A DNA stretch of 64,000 bases. Origin: Chrysoperla carnea (lineage: Eukaryota; Arthropoda; Insecta; Neuroptera; Chrysopidae). Below are positions 43,843 through 55,002 of the stretch, one piece after another. How positions within the stretch are numbered: the first letter of the stretch is position 1; each line of letters starts with the position of its first letter. A model generated the notes under the pieces. The model made no database searches. It was not told the DNA's origin and saw only the letters and a list, made by a program, of their open reading frames with translations. The stretch covers positions 75,432,181 to 75,496,180 of the forward strand of contig NC_058340.1 of NCBI RefSeq assembly GCF_905475395.1, read 5' to 3'. Both the position numbers and the translations under genes were made by a program.

Positions 43843-44418
43843 GTAAGTTCGAATTGTTTTTATTTACAGTGTAAACAATTTTTTTGTTTATACTTTGTTT
43901 TAAATAATTTGTCCCTTTAAATAAACCAAGGACGCCGGGTTTTGCCTTTTGTTCGAATTAATTTAGGGGGGTATTTAATTCCCAAATGGTATAAACAAAG
44001 AATTATTTTCTTTCGAAAGTTCGATGGACTGTTTAAAATCGATTACATACTTTTATTGTTCTTCGAAATGCATGTGCATATTTCGGTTTTCCCCGAAATG
44101 TTTAATTATTTCTTAGAATTTTGTTTGAATAAGAGGGGATAATGTCTGATATTTGAAATAAAATGCTTGTTTGAAATTCGAAATTTGCAAAATTTAATTT
44201 TTGTGTCTTATTTAGTTAATCGACGATCAAAAAATTTGATTTTTAAAAATATTTAAAGAGAGTAAATTAAACATCCATATTTATTGGTGGGTATTATAAT
44301 TTATTTTAGGGCTAAATGAGCTTCCAAAAAAAATTTTATAGTTTATTATTTCGTCATCATTTTATATACTTAGTCTCCCAATCTTAACTATTAGACATTT
44401 TGTATTTCTTCCAGATTT
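43843..44418. other. Proposed neurotactin leader intron, first part
   Basis: AT-rich. The 66-residue plus ORF at 43,942 (PFVRINLGGYLIPKWYKQRI) has no family match that I recognise. Confidence 0.4.
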
Positions 44419-44741
44419 TTAACCGACTTCAAACAAAAAAGGAGGAGGTTATCAATTCGACTGTATTTTTTTTTTATGATTGTTACCTCAGAACTTTCGA
44501 CTGGGTAAACCGATTTTGATGATTCTTTATCTATTTGAAAGCTAGTGCTTTCCGTGTGATCCCTTTTCATTTTGGAGAAGATCTGATAGCGGCATCTATG
44601 AGAAAACCATAAAAGTCTTAAATTTGCATTAAGTATGCACGACAAGAGAACGAATAACTCAATATCACGCCAACCAATTTCGATGATTCTTTTTTTAGTG
44701 GCAAATTAGTTAGTATACTTCAGATTCACTAAAAATTAAAA
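44419..44741 (+). repeat. Dispersed repeat family F (AACCGACTTC type)
   Basis: It begins AACCGACTTCAAACAAAAAA, then GGAGGAGGTTATCAATTCGA and GGGTAAACCGATTTTGATGA. Repeats with this start are widespread in insects and commonly carry AACCGACTTC/GAAGTCGGTT at the ends. An 84-residue ORF on minus is not convincing. Confidence 0.7.
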
Positions 44742-45050
44742 AACTTTAAAAAAAAGAAAACCGACTTCAAAAGAAAATCTTTTCCAAAACAAATTTAAAA
44801 ACACTAAAAAGTAAAGAAATAACGATAATATAATGTAGTTAAACTAATTGTTATTTTTGGAGTCGGTGTCAGCCAAGGAAACAACTCTGACAGAACAGTT
44901 TGCTACATTAGCTTGGCTGACACCGACTCCAAAAATAACAATAATTTTAACTACATATTATTATCGTTATTTTTTTACTTTTTAGTGCGTATTAATTTGT
45001 TTTGGAAAAGTTTTTCTTTTGAAGTCGGTTTTCTTTTTGTTAAAAGTTTT
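44742..45050. mobile_element. Fold-back element with AAAACCGACTTC ends
   Basis: Arms of about 135 bp pair from AAAGAAAACCGACTTCAAAA at left to TTTTGAAGTCGGTTTTCTTT at right. Inner stem GGAGTCGGTGTCAGCCAAG faces CTTGGCTGACACCGACTCC. The loop of about 34 bp holds AACTCTGACAGAACAG. It abuts repeat family F and shares its AACCGACTTC terminal sequence. Confidence 0.82.
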
Positions 45051-45419
45051 TTTATAGTTAATATACAATATCAGATACCTAATTCGAATTTAAAAACTAA
45101 TTTTGATTTAAATTTAAAAAGAAAATGAGTCGATTATGGTTACCAGTTGTGAATCATTACTTAACTCTGATCCTAAAATATTTAATAATTTTTTGTTATA
45201 AACATTTAACATGTTATCGGGATCAAATAATTGTTCTAAATGGGTTCAATTTTTCTAAATTGTGTAACGAAAACCAGTTGCTTTTACAGAAGGGTGCATA
45301 AAATTGTAGTTCTTCCTTTTGTTAAGCTTAAGTTTGTAATGGTTGAGATAGGTCGATGTCAACGATTTGTTCGATTGATTTTACTCAACGTGAGTAAACG
45401 TGATTTTAAAACTTTGTTA
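45051..45419. other. AT-rich spacer
   Basis: No features were recognised; the ORF at 45,240 is probably chance. Confidence 0.4.
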
Positions 45420-45870
45420 ATATTTAATGGCCAGAAACATTTAATCGGGGGTTTTCGGGGCTGCTGATCAATATTCTGAAATTAGAATTTCGATACACTC
45501 TCCCTCTCGTGGAGTAATTCGCCCCGCTGACCCAAAATGGCAATATTCTGTAAATACTCAACAAAATGAACCACAAAAGTTTACTCGGAGGCTTTAGGAG
45601 TCACTGATCATGATTCCGTAGTTAGAATGTGGATTTATTACCCCGGCTGGCGCAACACAGCAATATTCTGTAACTATTCAACAAAATGGACCAAAAAAGT
45701 ATACTCGGGAGATTTTGGGGAAGCTGATAACGATCCCATAGTTAAAATGTGGATATATTCTCCTCTTGGGGTTATTCGCTTTCCGCTGTCCCAGCACAGC
45801 AATATTCTGTAATATTCGATAAAAGCGGGCCAAAAAAGTAAAATCGGTAGTTTTTGATCACGATCTCGAA
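45420..45870 (+). repeat. Tandem repeat, 120-139-bp unit, about three copies
   Basis: CAATATTCTGTAA recurs at 45,541, 45,661 and about 45,800. Between, each unit has AACAAAATG(A/G)ACCA, a TACTCGG block, CTGAT(C/A)(A/G) and TTA(G/A)AATGTGGAT. Divergence between units is moderate. Confidence 0.8.
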
Positions 45871-46202
45871 GTTAGAAGTATTGTTTAAATTTTAAATTCG
45901 GTTTTTACAGAACAGTCCATATATATAGAATATTTTAACAATTAACAATGTTAGTTGTAAAATTGTTTTATATAAATTTTAAATAGTTTAACATTTCCTG
46001 TTTACCTAAAATAATTTAAAAAAGTAATTAATCATTCTCTCCCCCTAATTTAATAAAAGTTGTTTGCACATTTAGATCATTAAACTATAAACAAATAATA
46101 ATAGACTTAATATGGATCATTTGTCACTCTTAAATTTATATAAAAATCCTAAATTTAGTGATTTATTAAGGCTGTTGAAGAGCCATAAAAAAAAACACCA
46201 TT
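45871..46202. other. AT-rich spacer
   Basis: No features were recognised. Confidence 0.4.
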
Positions 46203-46436
46203 AAGAAATGAAAACAAGCAACTGACTGAGTTAATTGTTGAAATACCATGTGTAGACAGTATTGATTACGCAATCATTTTTTTCCCGCCAGATAAAAAAG
46301 ATAGACACTCTTATATAGCCACACATACATACATGTTACACACACATAACTGATATTCCCTGATGGGATACTGATTTTAAATGGGAATATCAGGAATATG
46401 TGGCTATCTAAGAGTGGCTATTTTTCTTTACTTACA
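46203..46436 (-). mobile_element. HINE-like family A, copy 9, rearranged
   Basis: The 3' terminal block (GCAACTGACTGAGTTAATTG through CCATGTGTAGACAGT) leads into AAAAAAGATAGACACTCTTA and AACTGATATTCCC. After about 20 bp the same interior returns inverted (GGGAATATCAGG to GAGTGGCTATTTTTCTTTAC). The GTCY run and 5' end are absent. Confidence 0.75.
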
Positions 46437-47459
46437 TACTTAGCCAATCAATAAAGAATCCAGGTTCGGCGAGGCAGCTTCTCGGATCTTCGCACTCCTC
46501 GTCAATTTTCTAGCTGAAATAAATGTGAAATATTACATCTGACCCTAGACTTGAATGCATTAAAGTGTTAAATTTTTTTATTTGATAATCAGATCAGACA
46601 GACACTATTGTTTGAAAGTTATTGCATAAAAGAGGAGTAAGTTGCAGTTGTGCTTTGTGCAACGAACCATCAGACAAATACTGCACAAGTTACAATCACA
46701 AAGAAGTTGAAGCTACTTCTAGTTTAGTTTATTATTACTCATCACTTCATATGAATATGAAGTCTGTCATCTCTCATTCTATAAGTGGTCTACTTTATTT
46801 ACATATATACATACCTATGTATTACTAAAGACTGGATTCTTATGATTCATACATTATCAAATGGTCATTAACCGAGAAAATCGATTCTGACAATCATTTA
46901 AACACCTGACAAAACGGTTATAAATTTGGAAGGTTGTTTGATAGTCAGAAATTTTCTTAGCAATTTTTACACATTTTTCGCATCAATTGCGATCGTATTT
47001 CGCCAATAACTCGTCGAATGTTGTATTCCAATTGTTCAAATCCTCTAGTTTATCGGTGTAGACAAGTGACTTTACATATTATCAAATAAAAGCGTGTTGC
47101 CAACTCAAAGATGTGAATCTCTAAAACACGCCCTTTACTAATCTTGACGACAGTAAACCTAAAAATCCCGGCCCTACAGATTCGTAATAAACTAAGTACT
47201 AGAATATAAACCGCTTATGATTATGATAACAAAACACAACACTTATATTTTAAATATCAGATTTCCTATTTAATTTCTATTTGTTTCCTTCTCTTATTCA
47301 ATTACGATTATGTAATCATTATTATACAAACCAAAAAAAAAAGACAAAATATCATAATACTATCCAGCTTTTGGACCAAGTTATAGCAAAACATAAAATT
47401 TAGTCCAGAGGGTGCATGTCAGAAATTTTGGTCTAAAAATTTCATAATAGTACAAAAGA
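46437..47459. other. Intron or intergenic sequence
   Basis: It holds one copy of the short motif ending GACCCTAGAC (about 46,515-46,555). The 68-residue ORF at 46,622 (SCSCALCNEPSDKYCTSYNH) looks Cys-rich but has no support from splicing or a known family. Confidence 0.4.
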
Positions 47460-47872
47460 CGGTATTCGTTGTGTGCGTAATCATGGTAGGGACAATAAAA
47501 ACGATGCCAGCGCTTCCAGTGAAAAATTTTGGCGATAAAAGAGGCTGTTATGAATAATTTGCAATTCTTTATATGTTAATGTTATAGAAAATGTCAAATT
47601 AAAATTATTGAAAAACACAAATTAATTAAACTTAATGCATTAAAAATTGTGAAAATAATCAAATTGCACAAATATTATTTTTCTAATATAAATAATCATA
47701 ATTATTTATTTAAATTTGTGAGACAATAATATTAAATTTTCAATGTAAGTCATAAATGCAATCCATACAATTATATATGCATCCATACAATTCTATAATT
47801 AAAGTAGTGTATCTTTACCATGGAAACGCCTCCAATAAAACTCACGCACGGTGCGAATAAGATCGATCTTCA
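47460..47872 (+). repeat. Dispersed repeat family C, copy 2
   Basis: It runs from TTGTGTGCGTAATCATGG to ACTCACGCACGGTGCGAATA and matches 6978-7365 in inverted orientation. It is uninterrupted where the copy at 39.9-40.4 kb carries a MITE. Confidence 0.82.
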
Positions 47873-48130
47873 CCCATCTGATAACTAGATGAGACTTATT
47901 TTTTACTTCTAGATGAAATTGGTATCAGAAGAAAGATAATGTTGCCAAGGCTTGCCCCCACTTCGGTACGCCTATGCAAAATAGATACTACATTTCAAAA
48001 AAGCATTTTTCTGGTTGAGCTTCCCCCATGACTCCTAAGACCCCCCCTTAGATCCGCGATTGATTTAATGCAAAATATAATTAAAAACATTCAAATTCTT
48101 TTCCATTTCCAGAAAATATTTTAATAAAAT

Positions 48131-51100
48131 ATGTCGAACAAAGATTGTGGTGATACAGATAAAAGTGACGATAAAAAGAAAATAGAGGATGAAGAACGTG
48201 AAAAAATGTTAAATACAGAAAACGAAGCTTCAACGGGCGTTGTAACTGGAGGAGGAGGTGGAGCAGTAGTTATTAAACCATCCTCGTTAGAAATAGAAGA
48301 TGGGCGTGAGGTGAAACCGAAAAAGATACCAATTGGTGGTATTAAAATGCCTGGTTTTTTCACACGAAGTCGATCCAAGGAAAAGTGTAAAGTATGTATA
48401 TTTTTATAATTGAAACTTTATTTTATTTTGAAAAGGAAATCTAGGTCTTTTTGAATCGAAACCTTTTTTACGCTCTTTTTGGAATGGGGAAAAAGCACTG
48501 AACTGGCGTGACCGTCGTCACGCTATCAACACGATAGCGTTTGAATTGTTTTCTTATATTTAGTATCTTACGAGTTTTCTTTCGTGATTTTTCTTTAGGA
48601 AGACGATGAAGAAGATGGCGAACAAAATCAAAGTGGAAATCAACAAAATGAAAAGATTGAATATAATAACGAAGAAAATAAAGGCACATTACGAAAGGGA
48701 ATCAAATTGCCAATTGTATTTAATAAAAAATCAAAAACCGACGTAAATGATGAAGGTATGTCTCGTTTTTGTATAAAAAAAAAATTGAGAAAAAATAGAA
48801 TTAATCTAAAACCATGATTTTCTTTGTTAGAAAATGAAAAAATTACAGCAGAAAGTGCCGCAAATCGTAAAAAGTTAATCGATAGTATTAAACAACCATT
48901 GGTGTCAGCATTTGGAAAATTTCGACGTCCACCTGAAACAGAGAGTGGCAATTTAGCTGTTTCAGCTACACAAGCTGGTTTAGCGTCAGCTGAAACGTTA
49001 GGCGATTTTGATAAGACTGATGATGGAATGGAAAGTATTAAATTAGATGGGGTAAGTTTTTCATACGTAAATAATAATTTTCTTTTCTTAATTATTATGG
49101 TTTATGTTTTTAGGACAAAAATGACGATATTGAAAAACAAGAACTGACTGAAAAAGAAGGATGGTTTGAAACGGCCTTACGGCATCGAATCTCAATCGGG
49201 GGTGTTTTAATTTTCATAATTATCGTCATTATAATTTTACTAGTCACTTTAATTGGTAAAAAACATGTTCCAGTCTCACCGCCCATCGAACAAGGGAAAT
49301 ATGTTACAGCCGTTACATCTTGTGGAAAAGTTCAAGGGTAAGTGAGGACTTTATTCATATCTTTATTCTTTTTATTTATGGGTATAATATACAAATTTAT
49401 TTTATTAAATTTTTGATGTTTTAAAAACTTCAACGTATTAGCTATTTTGAGCTAAAGGTTTGAGCAGTTTCTGTTTAGAATGCTCCATCGCAATGAGCTT
49501 TGGAATAAATTTACTATCTTTTTCCCGAGCAAATATGTCCAATTGTATTTTTAACCGCAATAAAAGAGGCTTGTTGACTGCAAGACTTGAACGGCGTTAT
49601 GCCGCCGTTGCCACGTCGCTGAATGGATATTTTTTTATTTCGATATCTTCTAAGCTAACAAAGTTCTTTGAAGAAATTTTTTTTATCTTTGCATGGTTGT
49701 TGTGGTTGACATCTTCCATTTAAGAAGATTTCTCTTTTCCTTTCAAAGAAAGAATTTTCAGGTTTTTGATTTAGGATTAATTTTTTTAATTACAGAATAT
49801 TAGAAGATGGCGCATTCGCATTTCGTGGTATTCCGTATGCTGTTCCACCAATAGACGAACGGCGTTGGTTAAAAGCAGGCGCTTTAAATGATTTAAAATA
49901 TTGTTGGGATGATGTTTTAATCGCTCACAACGCAACACCCGCCTGTGCTCAAATTCATTCGAATGGCTCAACAAGTGGCGTAGAGAGCTGTTTAACTTTG
50001 GATGTTGTAACACCATATGTACGCTACGAAAACCCTATTCCCGTAATTGTTCTAATCGGTACGGAAAGTTTTATCGGAGGTTCCCCATCAAAAATGCGCC
50101 CTTCCGCAAGCTATGCACGGAGTCGTGATGTAATATTTGTTCGTCCAAACTTCCGTTTAGGTGTGTTAGGATTTTTAGCGGCTGCACCTCTTTCACAAGC
50201 TACCTATCCTCATACTTCCGGTAATTATGGGTTATCCGATATTATTTTAGCATTGCAATGGGTACAATTAAATATTGAGCATTTTGGAGGTGATAAAAAT
50301 TCTGTTACTTTACTTGGTCATCGTACTGGGGCCACTTTGGTTACTGCTTTAGCTACTTCGCGTAAATGTAAGGGACTATTCTCAAAAGTTTGGGCAACTT
50401 CTGGTTCTGCTAAATTCCCTGGTAAACAACTAAGTGATTCTGAACGAGAAAACAAAGAATTTTTGGATATTCTACAATGTAAAAATAATGATGTTAAATG
50501 TTTACGGGAAAAGAATGTGGCCGAATTATTGGATAATGTCCCAGATACTTGGAGACATGTCCAACCAGATGTTCCTCAAGAGGATGAAAGACCAAATGAA
50601 CGACATGAATGGTTAGTCTTGGATGGAGATATTTTACAAAAACATCCGGTTGATAGTTGGCGTGACGATAAACCGAAAGTTCAAATTATGATTGGGACAA
50701 CAGCACATGTGAGTGCCTCACAAAAGTTGTTCCTCAAGCATACCGAATGGACACCGGAACTTGTTAAAGAACACATTCAATCGTCTTTCTTCGGCAAACA
50801 AAATTTAACTGACGAAATATTTAAACGGTACAATCAAACGTATAGAGATTTAGTCCAGTTAATTTCCGATGTACGCACAGTTTGTCCATTATTAGCATTT
50901 TCCTCGCAATTAGAGAATGCAACATTCTATGTTGCAACCATAACACGTGGTGATAATCTTTTAGCTGATGTTGACTCGGATATCGATGCGATATTAGGTA
51001 GATATGAGGCAAAAACACCCGAACGTCGTCGATACGTGTCGGCAATGCAACAATTATTTTATCATTTTGTTTGGCATGGTACTATTGCTCCCACGATCCA

Positions 51101-51218
51101 AAATAGTTATAATAAAGTGTTGATTGTTGATCAAGATATTTTACCCAATCCCGAGTATCCAAATTGTGATTTTTGGATTAATAAGAATATTGTACCATTA
51201 TATGCCAGTATTGATTAA
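48131..51218 (+). CDS. Nrt: Neurotactin (cholinesterase-like adhesion protein), five coding exons
   Basis: Exons are 48,131-48,391; 48,599-48,755; 48,831-49,051; 49,114-49,337; 49,796-51,218. Borders and phases agree, giving 761 residues. It is a type II membrane protein: an acidic cytoplasmic tail with basic patches, one helix at about 240-261 (IGGVLIFIIIVIIILLVTLI), then a carboxylesterase-fold ectodomain (GAFAFRGIPYAVPP, ESCLTLDVVTP, VIFVRPNFRLGVLGFL, GNYGLSDIILALQWVQLNIE, FGGDKNSVTLLG). The nucleophile elbow reads GHRTG (462-466) in place of GESAG, so Ser is replaced by Arg and the protein cannot be an active esterase, as known for Drosophila Nrt, a heterophilic adhesion molecule (partner Amalgam) of neurons and epithelia. 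The tail carries three IK(M/L/Q)P motifs (71, 122, 159), one per exon. Confidence 0.94.
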
Positions 51219-51316
51219 GTCTAGTTATTTATTGTTGATTTTATTCTTTTTCTAAGTCTTTTAAGTCTTGTCAGGACAAAAGTTTCTCCGTGGTAACAAG
51301 GTTGGCTTCTTTTATA

Positions 51317-51859
51317 CAGGATGTTCTATAATTGATAGTAGAAAAGTACACTACCGAATTAAGCTTATCAATCAGAATATTAATATTCCGGATGTTGTCC
51401 TTTTGAGCCTGTATCTACGGCTCTGTAATTGGTTAAATTTATTGATTTTTTTATAAATTGATTTGATAAAAAGCTTAGGCCTGGCAGTGTATCACAACTA
51501 CTGCAGGAGCTGTCACAGTGATGACGAGGAGGAGACTATGTCTCATCTTCTCTGCCCAGCTCTTATCATGAGGATATGGACTTACTTGAGCCAGCCTCTC
51601 TTTGACGACCTTTCCGACCTAAAGTCAGTCGACGTTAAAGCCCTCCTGCTGTTCTTCAACAGCTCCAAATGGTTCATGGAGTAGTGGCCGGGGATGGGCC
51701 AACCTATTTACGGTATCACAACGGACCCTATGGTCTAAGTGTGTCCCACCCCAGGACAGCCACTCTAACCTAACCTAACCTTGATAAAAAGCTTGCATAT
51801 TCAACTAGGTAAGCTTAAATCAGTAGTATACTTTTCCACTATCAATTATGGAACACCTG
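51317..51859. mobile_element. Mariner-type MITE, host of a LINE insertion
   Basis: The ends CAGGATGTTCTATAATTGAT and ATCAATTATGGAACACCTG are flanked by TA (51,315-51,316 and 51,860-51,861). Pairing continues through AGTAGAAAAGTACACTAC. It is related in its ends to the MITE at 10,413. About 318 bp are a later LINE insertion with its duplication. Confidence 0.8.
51477..51780 (+). mobile_element. 5'-truncated LINE 3' end inside a MITE
   Basis: The 304 bp match the last part of the copy at 36,006-36,689, with C-terminal coding (ending NSSKWFME) and the 3' tail TAACCTAACC. A perfect 14-bp target-site duplication, TTGATAAAAAGCTT, flanks it (51,463-51,476 and 51,781-51,794). Confidence 0.93.
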
Positions 51860-51861
51860 TA

Positions 51862-54289
51862 GATAGAGCAAGTTTACAAAGTTGTTACCACGATGAAACA
51901 TGCGTCAAGATCAAATGATATTTTCCGTATTACTTCAATATTACTATTATTTCCTTCCAAAACAAGGAATCGTGACTCTTTAGCTGCTCCCTTATAATTT
52001 ATAATGTAGTTTTTGTTGCGATTTTTTTCTCAAACAACCAAATTCTCTGTATTATTTAATCATACTTTCCAAACATAATTTATTCTACAATATGCACGCT
52101 ATTAAAAAAAAACCCGTTTTCTAAAAACGCCCATATACTTGCCATAAAAAATTTGTCCAATCATTTTTCACCATTCAGCCACATTTTAAACATATCACCA
52201 TCCAGCCAAAAACAACTGAATGGCCTATACTTTAAAGTGAAAAATGTTTTAAAAAAAAGTCTGAAATGTTTGGTCCATTCGATGTTCGCCATTACTTTTA
52301 AATTTTGACTGAAACCGCCTAAAAAACTGGGGGAAATATTTTCATATTTAGGACAAAAGCCTGCACATATTTTAAAATTACGACAGAGCTGTGTAACAAA
52401 TATAACAGCAGAACCAAATAACAGCGGTGGGCACGGTCAATTAAAGATTTCGGATCCTTTGGATCATTGACTCGTGTGAAGCAAGTAAGAATATAAATGG
52501 AACAAATTCAGTTTATATGACGAATAGATGAGTGTTTCTCGGGATCTTGTCGAAAATTTATCCAAAATATAAGACTTGATGTAGGAATCCGGACGATATC
52601 TCGATAAAAACTCAGCCGAGCATCATATAAATCCCATTTTTGAAAGAGAAGGGAATTAATTAAAAAAATACTTTTTTATTGGTCAAATAAATTGGATTTT
52701 CATGATTTTTGAACCTTAATTACACTAGTAAATAAAAAACGGCATTTTTTTTCGGAATATTTCAAATTTATCGGTGAATTTAAAAAAAAAAAAGAAGAAA
52801 AATAGGCTCATTTTTATATCCTTACTTGCCTTTAAAGTCTTTTATTACATATTTTTACACTATTTCCAAGATTCCATAAACATTAAGCGCCAAATTCTAC
52901 TACTAAACAGACCACAGACGTAAAGAGACAAACAAATGAAATAAAAAAAGCAGCTTGATATTTTTCCAAAAATAAATTTAAGTCCAAAACAAAACAAGTG
53001 AAGCTGAAGTCTTTTTGATACTTATGGATATATTTTTTGTAATTTAATATTTAAATAAAAAAAAAAGTATAATAGTCGTTAGTAATATATTTTTGACATT
53101 TTTGTAACCATTTTGTAAAAATATATATTAAAACTTATTAATAATAATGAAACGAACAAAAAAAAAACAACCTAGGATCTGTTTTAGGTTTAATTTCACA
53201 TTTAAATGCTAGAGGGTGTGATTCGAAAACATACAATTTCCTGTGACATGTAGTATGTCGCTAGAATGTTTTTTTAAAGTCTTTTGGAAATGTTGATTCT
53301 TTTAAATTTGGAAAGGAAGGGGGCCAGGTATACAGCTATGCAAGGAAGGTACTATTCGGGTATTAAATTTTGTGCAAACAAATGGAAAACCATAGGTAGG
53401 ATCATGATAAAATTAGACAAGGTATGTTCGATGGAGGTCGAGTTTTGATTCAGTTTGCGCACGTACCCAGTCGACTCCATCTTAACTTGTTCCTCCTTTC
53501 TTTTTATGAGACAACTCGACATTGCAAATATGTAAACAAAACATTGCGAAATAGATCAAATTATATGAGGATAGAAATTTGACACATGAATAAAATTTCG
53601 ATGCGAAATAAAACCCAAAACAGATCTATTTATATTTTGTGATATTTGAAAAGAAAATACTCCAACTTTTATTTATAAAATTAAATTAATAATAAATATT
53701 TATATTTTTTTTTGAAAATCACAAAATACTTGAAAAGATTTTTTTCTAAAAAGCCAAAAAAGAAAACTTTTAGAATATTTTTTGTTGACTGATATTTGAG
53801 TAGTCTCGTCTGAATGGACGTTGTGATCTTTTTTAATTAAAGTAAACTTTTTGTAATTTATAAACAGACTGTATTTATTATATTATAAATATTAATCATC
53901 ACATCATCTTACAGACTTATATAAGTCAATGTTTACAGACTTATATAATCAATAAGTCTGTGTTTCATTCTCATCATATCTTATGTATAAACTGGCTAAT
54001 CATTGTTTATAATTTTTTTTTGTTTTTAGTTTAATATTTTGATTTCTTTAATAATTTGTCGTTTGCTCAAACATGATTGTAGGTACCAGACCAGCTTTAG
54101 ATATTTCTAAATAAAAATAAATATAAGCTTTTTGTATGTTCAATTAAATGGATCTCATCTCAATAGTTTTTAAATAAAGAACTTAATGCAAATTTTTGGG
54201 TTAAATCGTTTATCATTTACCATTTTCAATCTCTCTAAATCCAAAATTTTCAACATGCTAAAATGTATTCAACAGTAGCAGATTTATGG
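51862..54289. other. Gene-free AT-rich intergenic region
   Basis: About 2.4 kb without a credible exon or well-formed repeat. A small direct repeat, ACAGACTTATATAA, occurs twice near 53,911 and 53,935. Confidence 0.5.
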
Positions 54290-54715
54290 TAATATATCGG
54301 ACACTAGCATCAATAGACATCCGGGAGTTCCATTTGCGAGCTGCAAGTTGCTCCTCAAAGAGGAGATCTTAAAAAAGGTCAATCTTAGATGTAGGGAGGA
54401 ACGTACTTGTGTTACTACAAGATAGATATAAGTACAATCGTAGGCGTACCGAAGATCTTATATCACTTCCAAGGACCTCTATTAGCAAAATTATTGCGGC
54501 TTCTACAGGACTATGGCTAAGTGGCAGGCACGCTGAATGCCTGGACCTGACAGTGTATCATGATTATTGCAGGAGCTGTCACAGTGAGAAGGAGGAGGAA
54601 ACGATGTCTCATCTTGCCTGTCATTGCCCAGCTCTTGCCACGAGAAGGTAAACTCACTTGAGCCAGCTTTTCTTTGACGATCTCTCCGATCTGAAATCCG
54701 TTGACGTTGAAGTTT
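54290..54715 (+). mobile_element. Degraded LINE fragment, same family
   Basis: It aligns with 36,133-36,545: CTAGCATCAATAGACATCCG, TGCAAGTTGCTCCTCAAAG, and the Cys-His region [20 protein letters not shown]. It lacks the 3' tail and any duplication, and is more diverged than the other two copies. Confidence 0.82.
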
Positions 54716-55002
54716 AACCTCACAAAAACATTTTTTATTTAAAACATTATTTCGAAAAGAACATTAAACATCGGACTAACAATGGAATAATTCGTATATA
54801 ATAATGTCAGATTATCCAAGTGGTCGTGATTAAACATACTTGAGAGTCACAGTGACTTGTGACATACCCGCTTATGTCACATAATGTAACTCCGCTAGTT
54901 TATCAAAATTGTATCACGTTTTTTTATTTAAATCGTTTAAATGGAGGGTTTTATTTTTAGTTTACGTTTAAAATAAACATTTTAAAATTATTTAAATGAA
55001 TT
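54716..55002. other. Upstream region of membrane protein gene 1
   Basis: AT-rich. An ATG at 54,996 opens an eight-codon frame that overlaps the gene start out of frame; it may weaken initiation. Confidence 0.4.

Noticed and set aside
42717-45870. Tandem arrays as CRISPR
   Set aside because: Units are 100-139 bp with no repeat-spacer alternation, and the context is insect nuclear DNA.
46622-46828. Cys-rich small ORF (SCSCALCNEPSDKYC)
   Set aside because: It lacks a recognisable toxin or zinc motif spacing, splice support or flanking signals; probably chance.
48121-48378. Antisense ORF across neurotactin exon 1
   Set aside because: Frame shadow of the sense exon; the sense frame has family similarity and splice sites.
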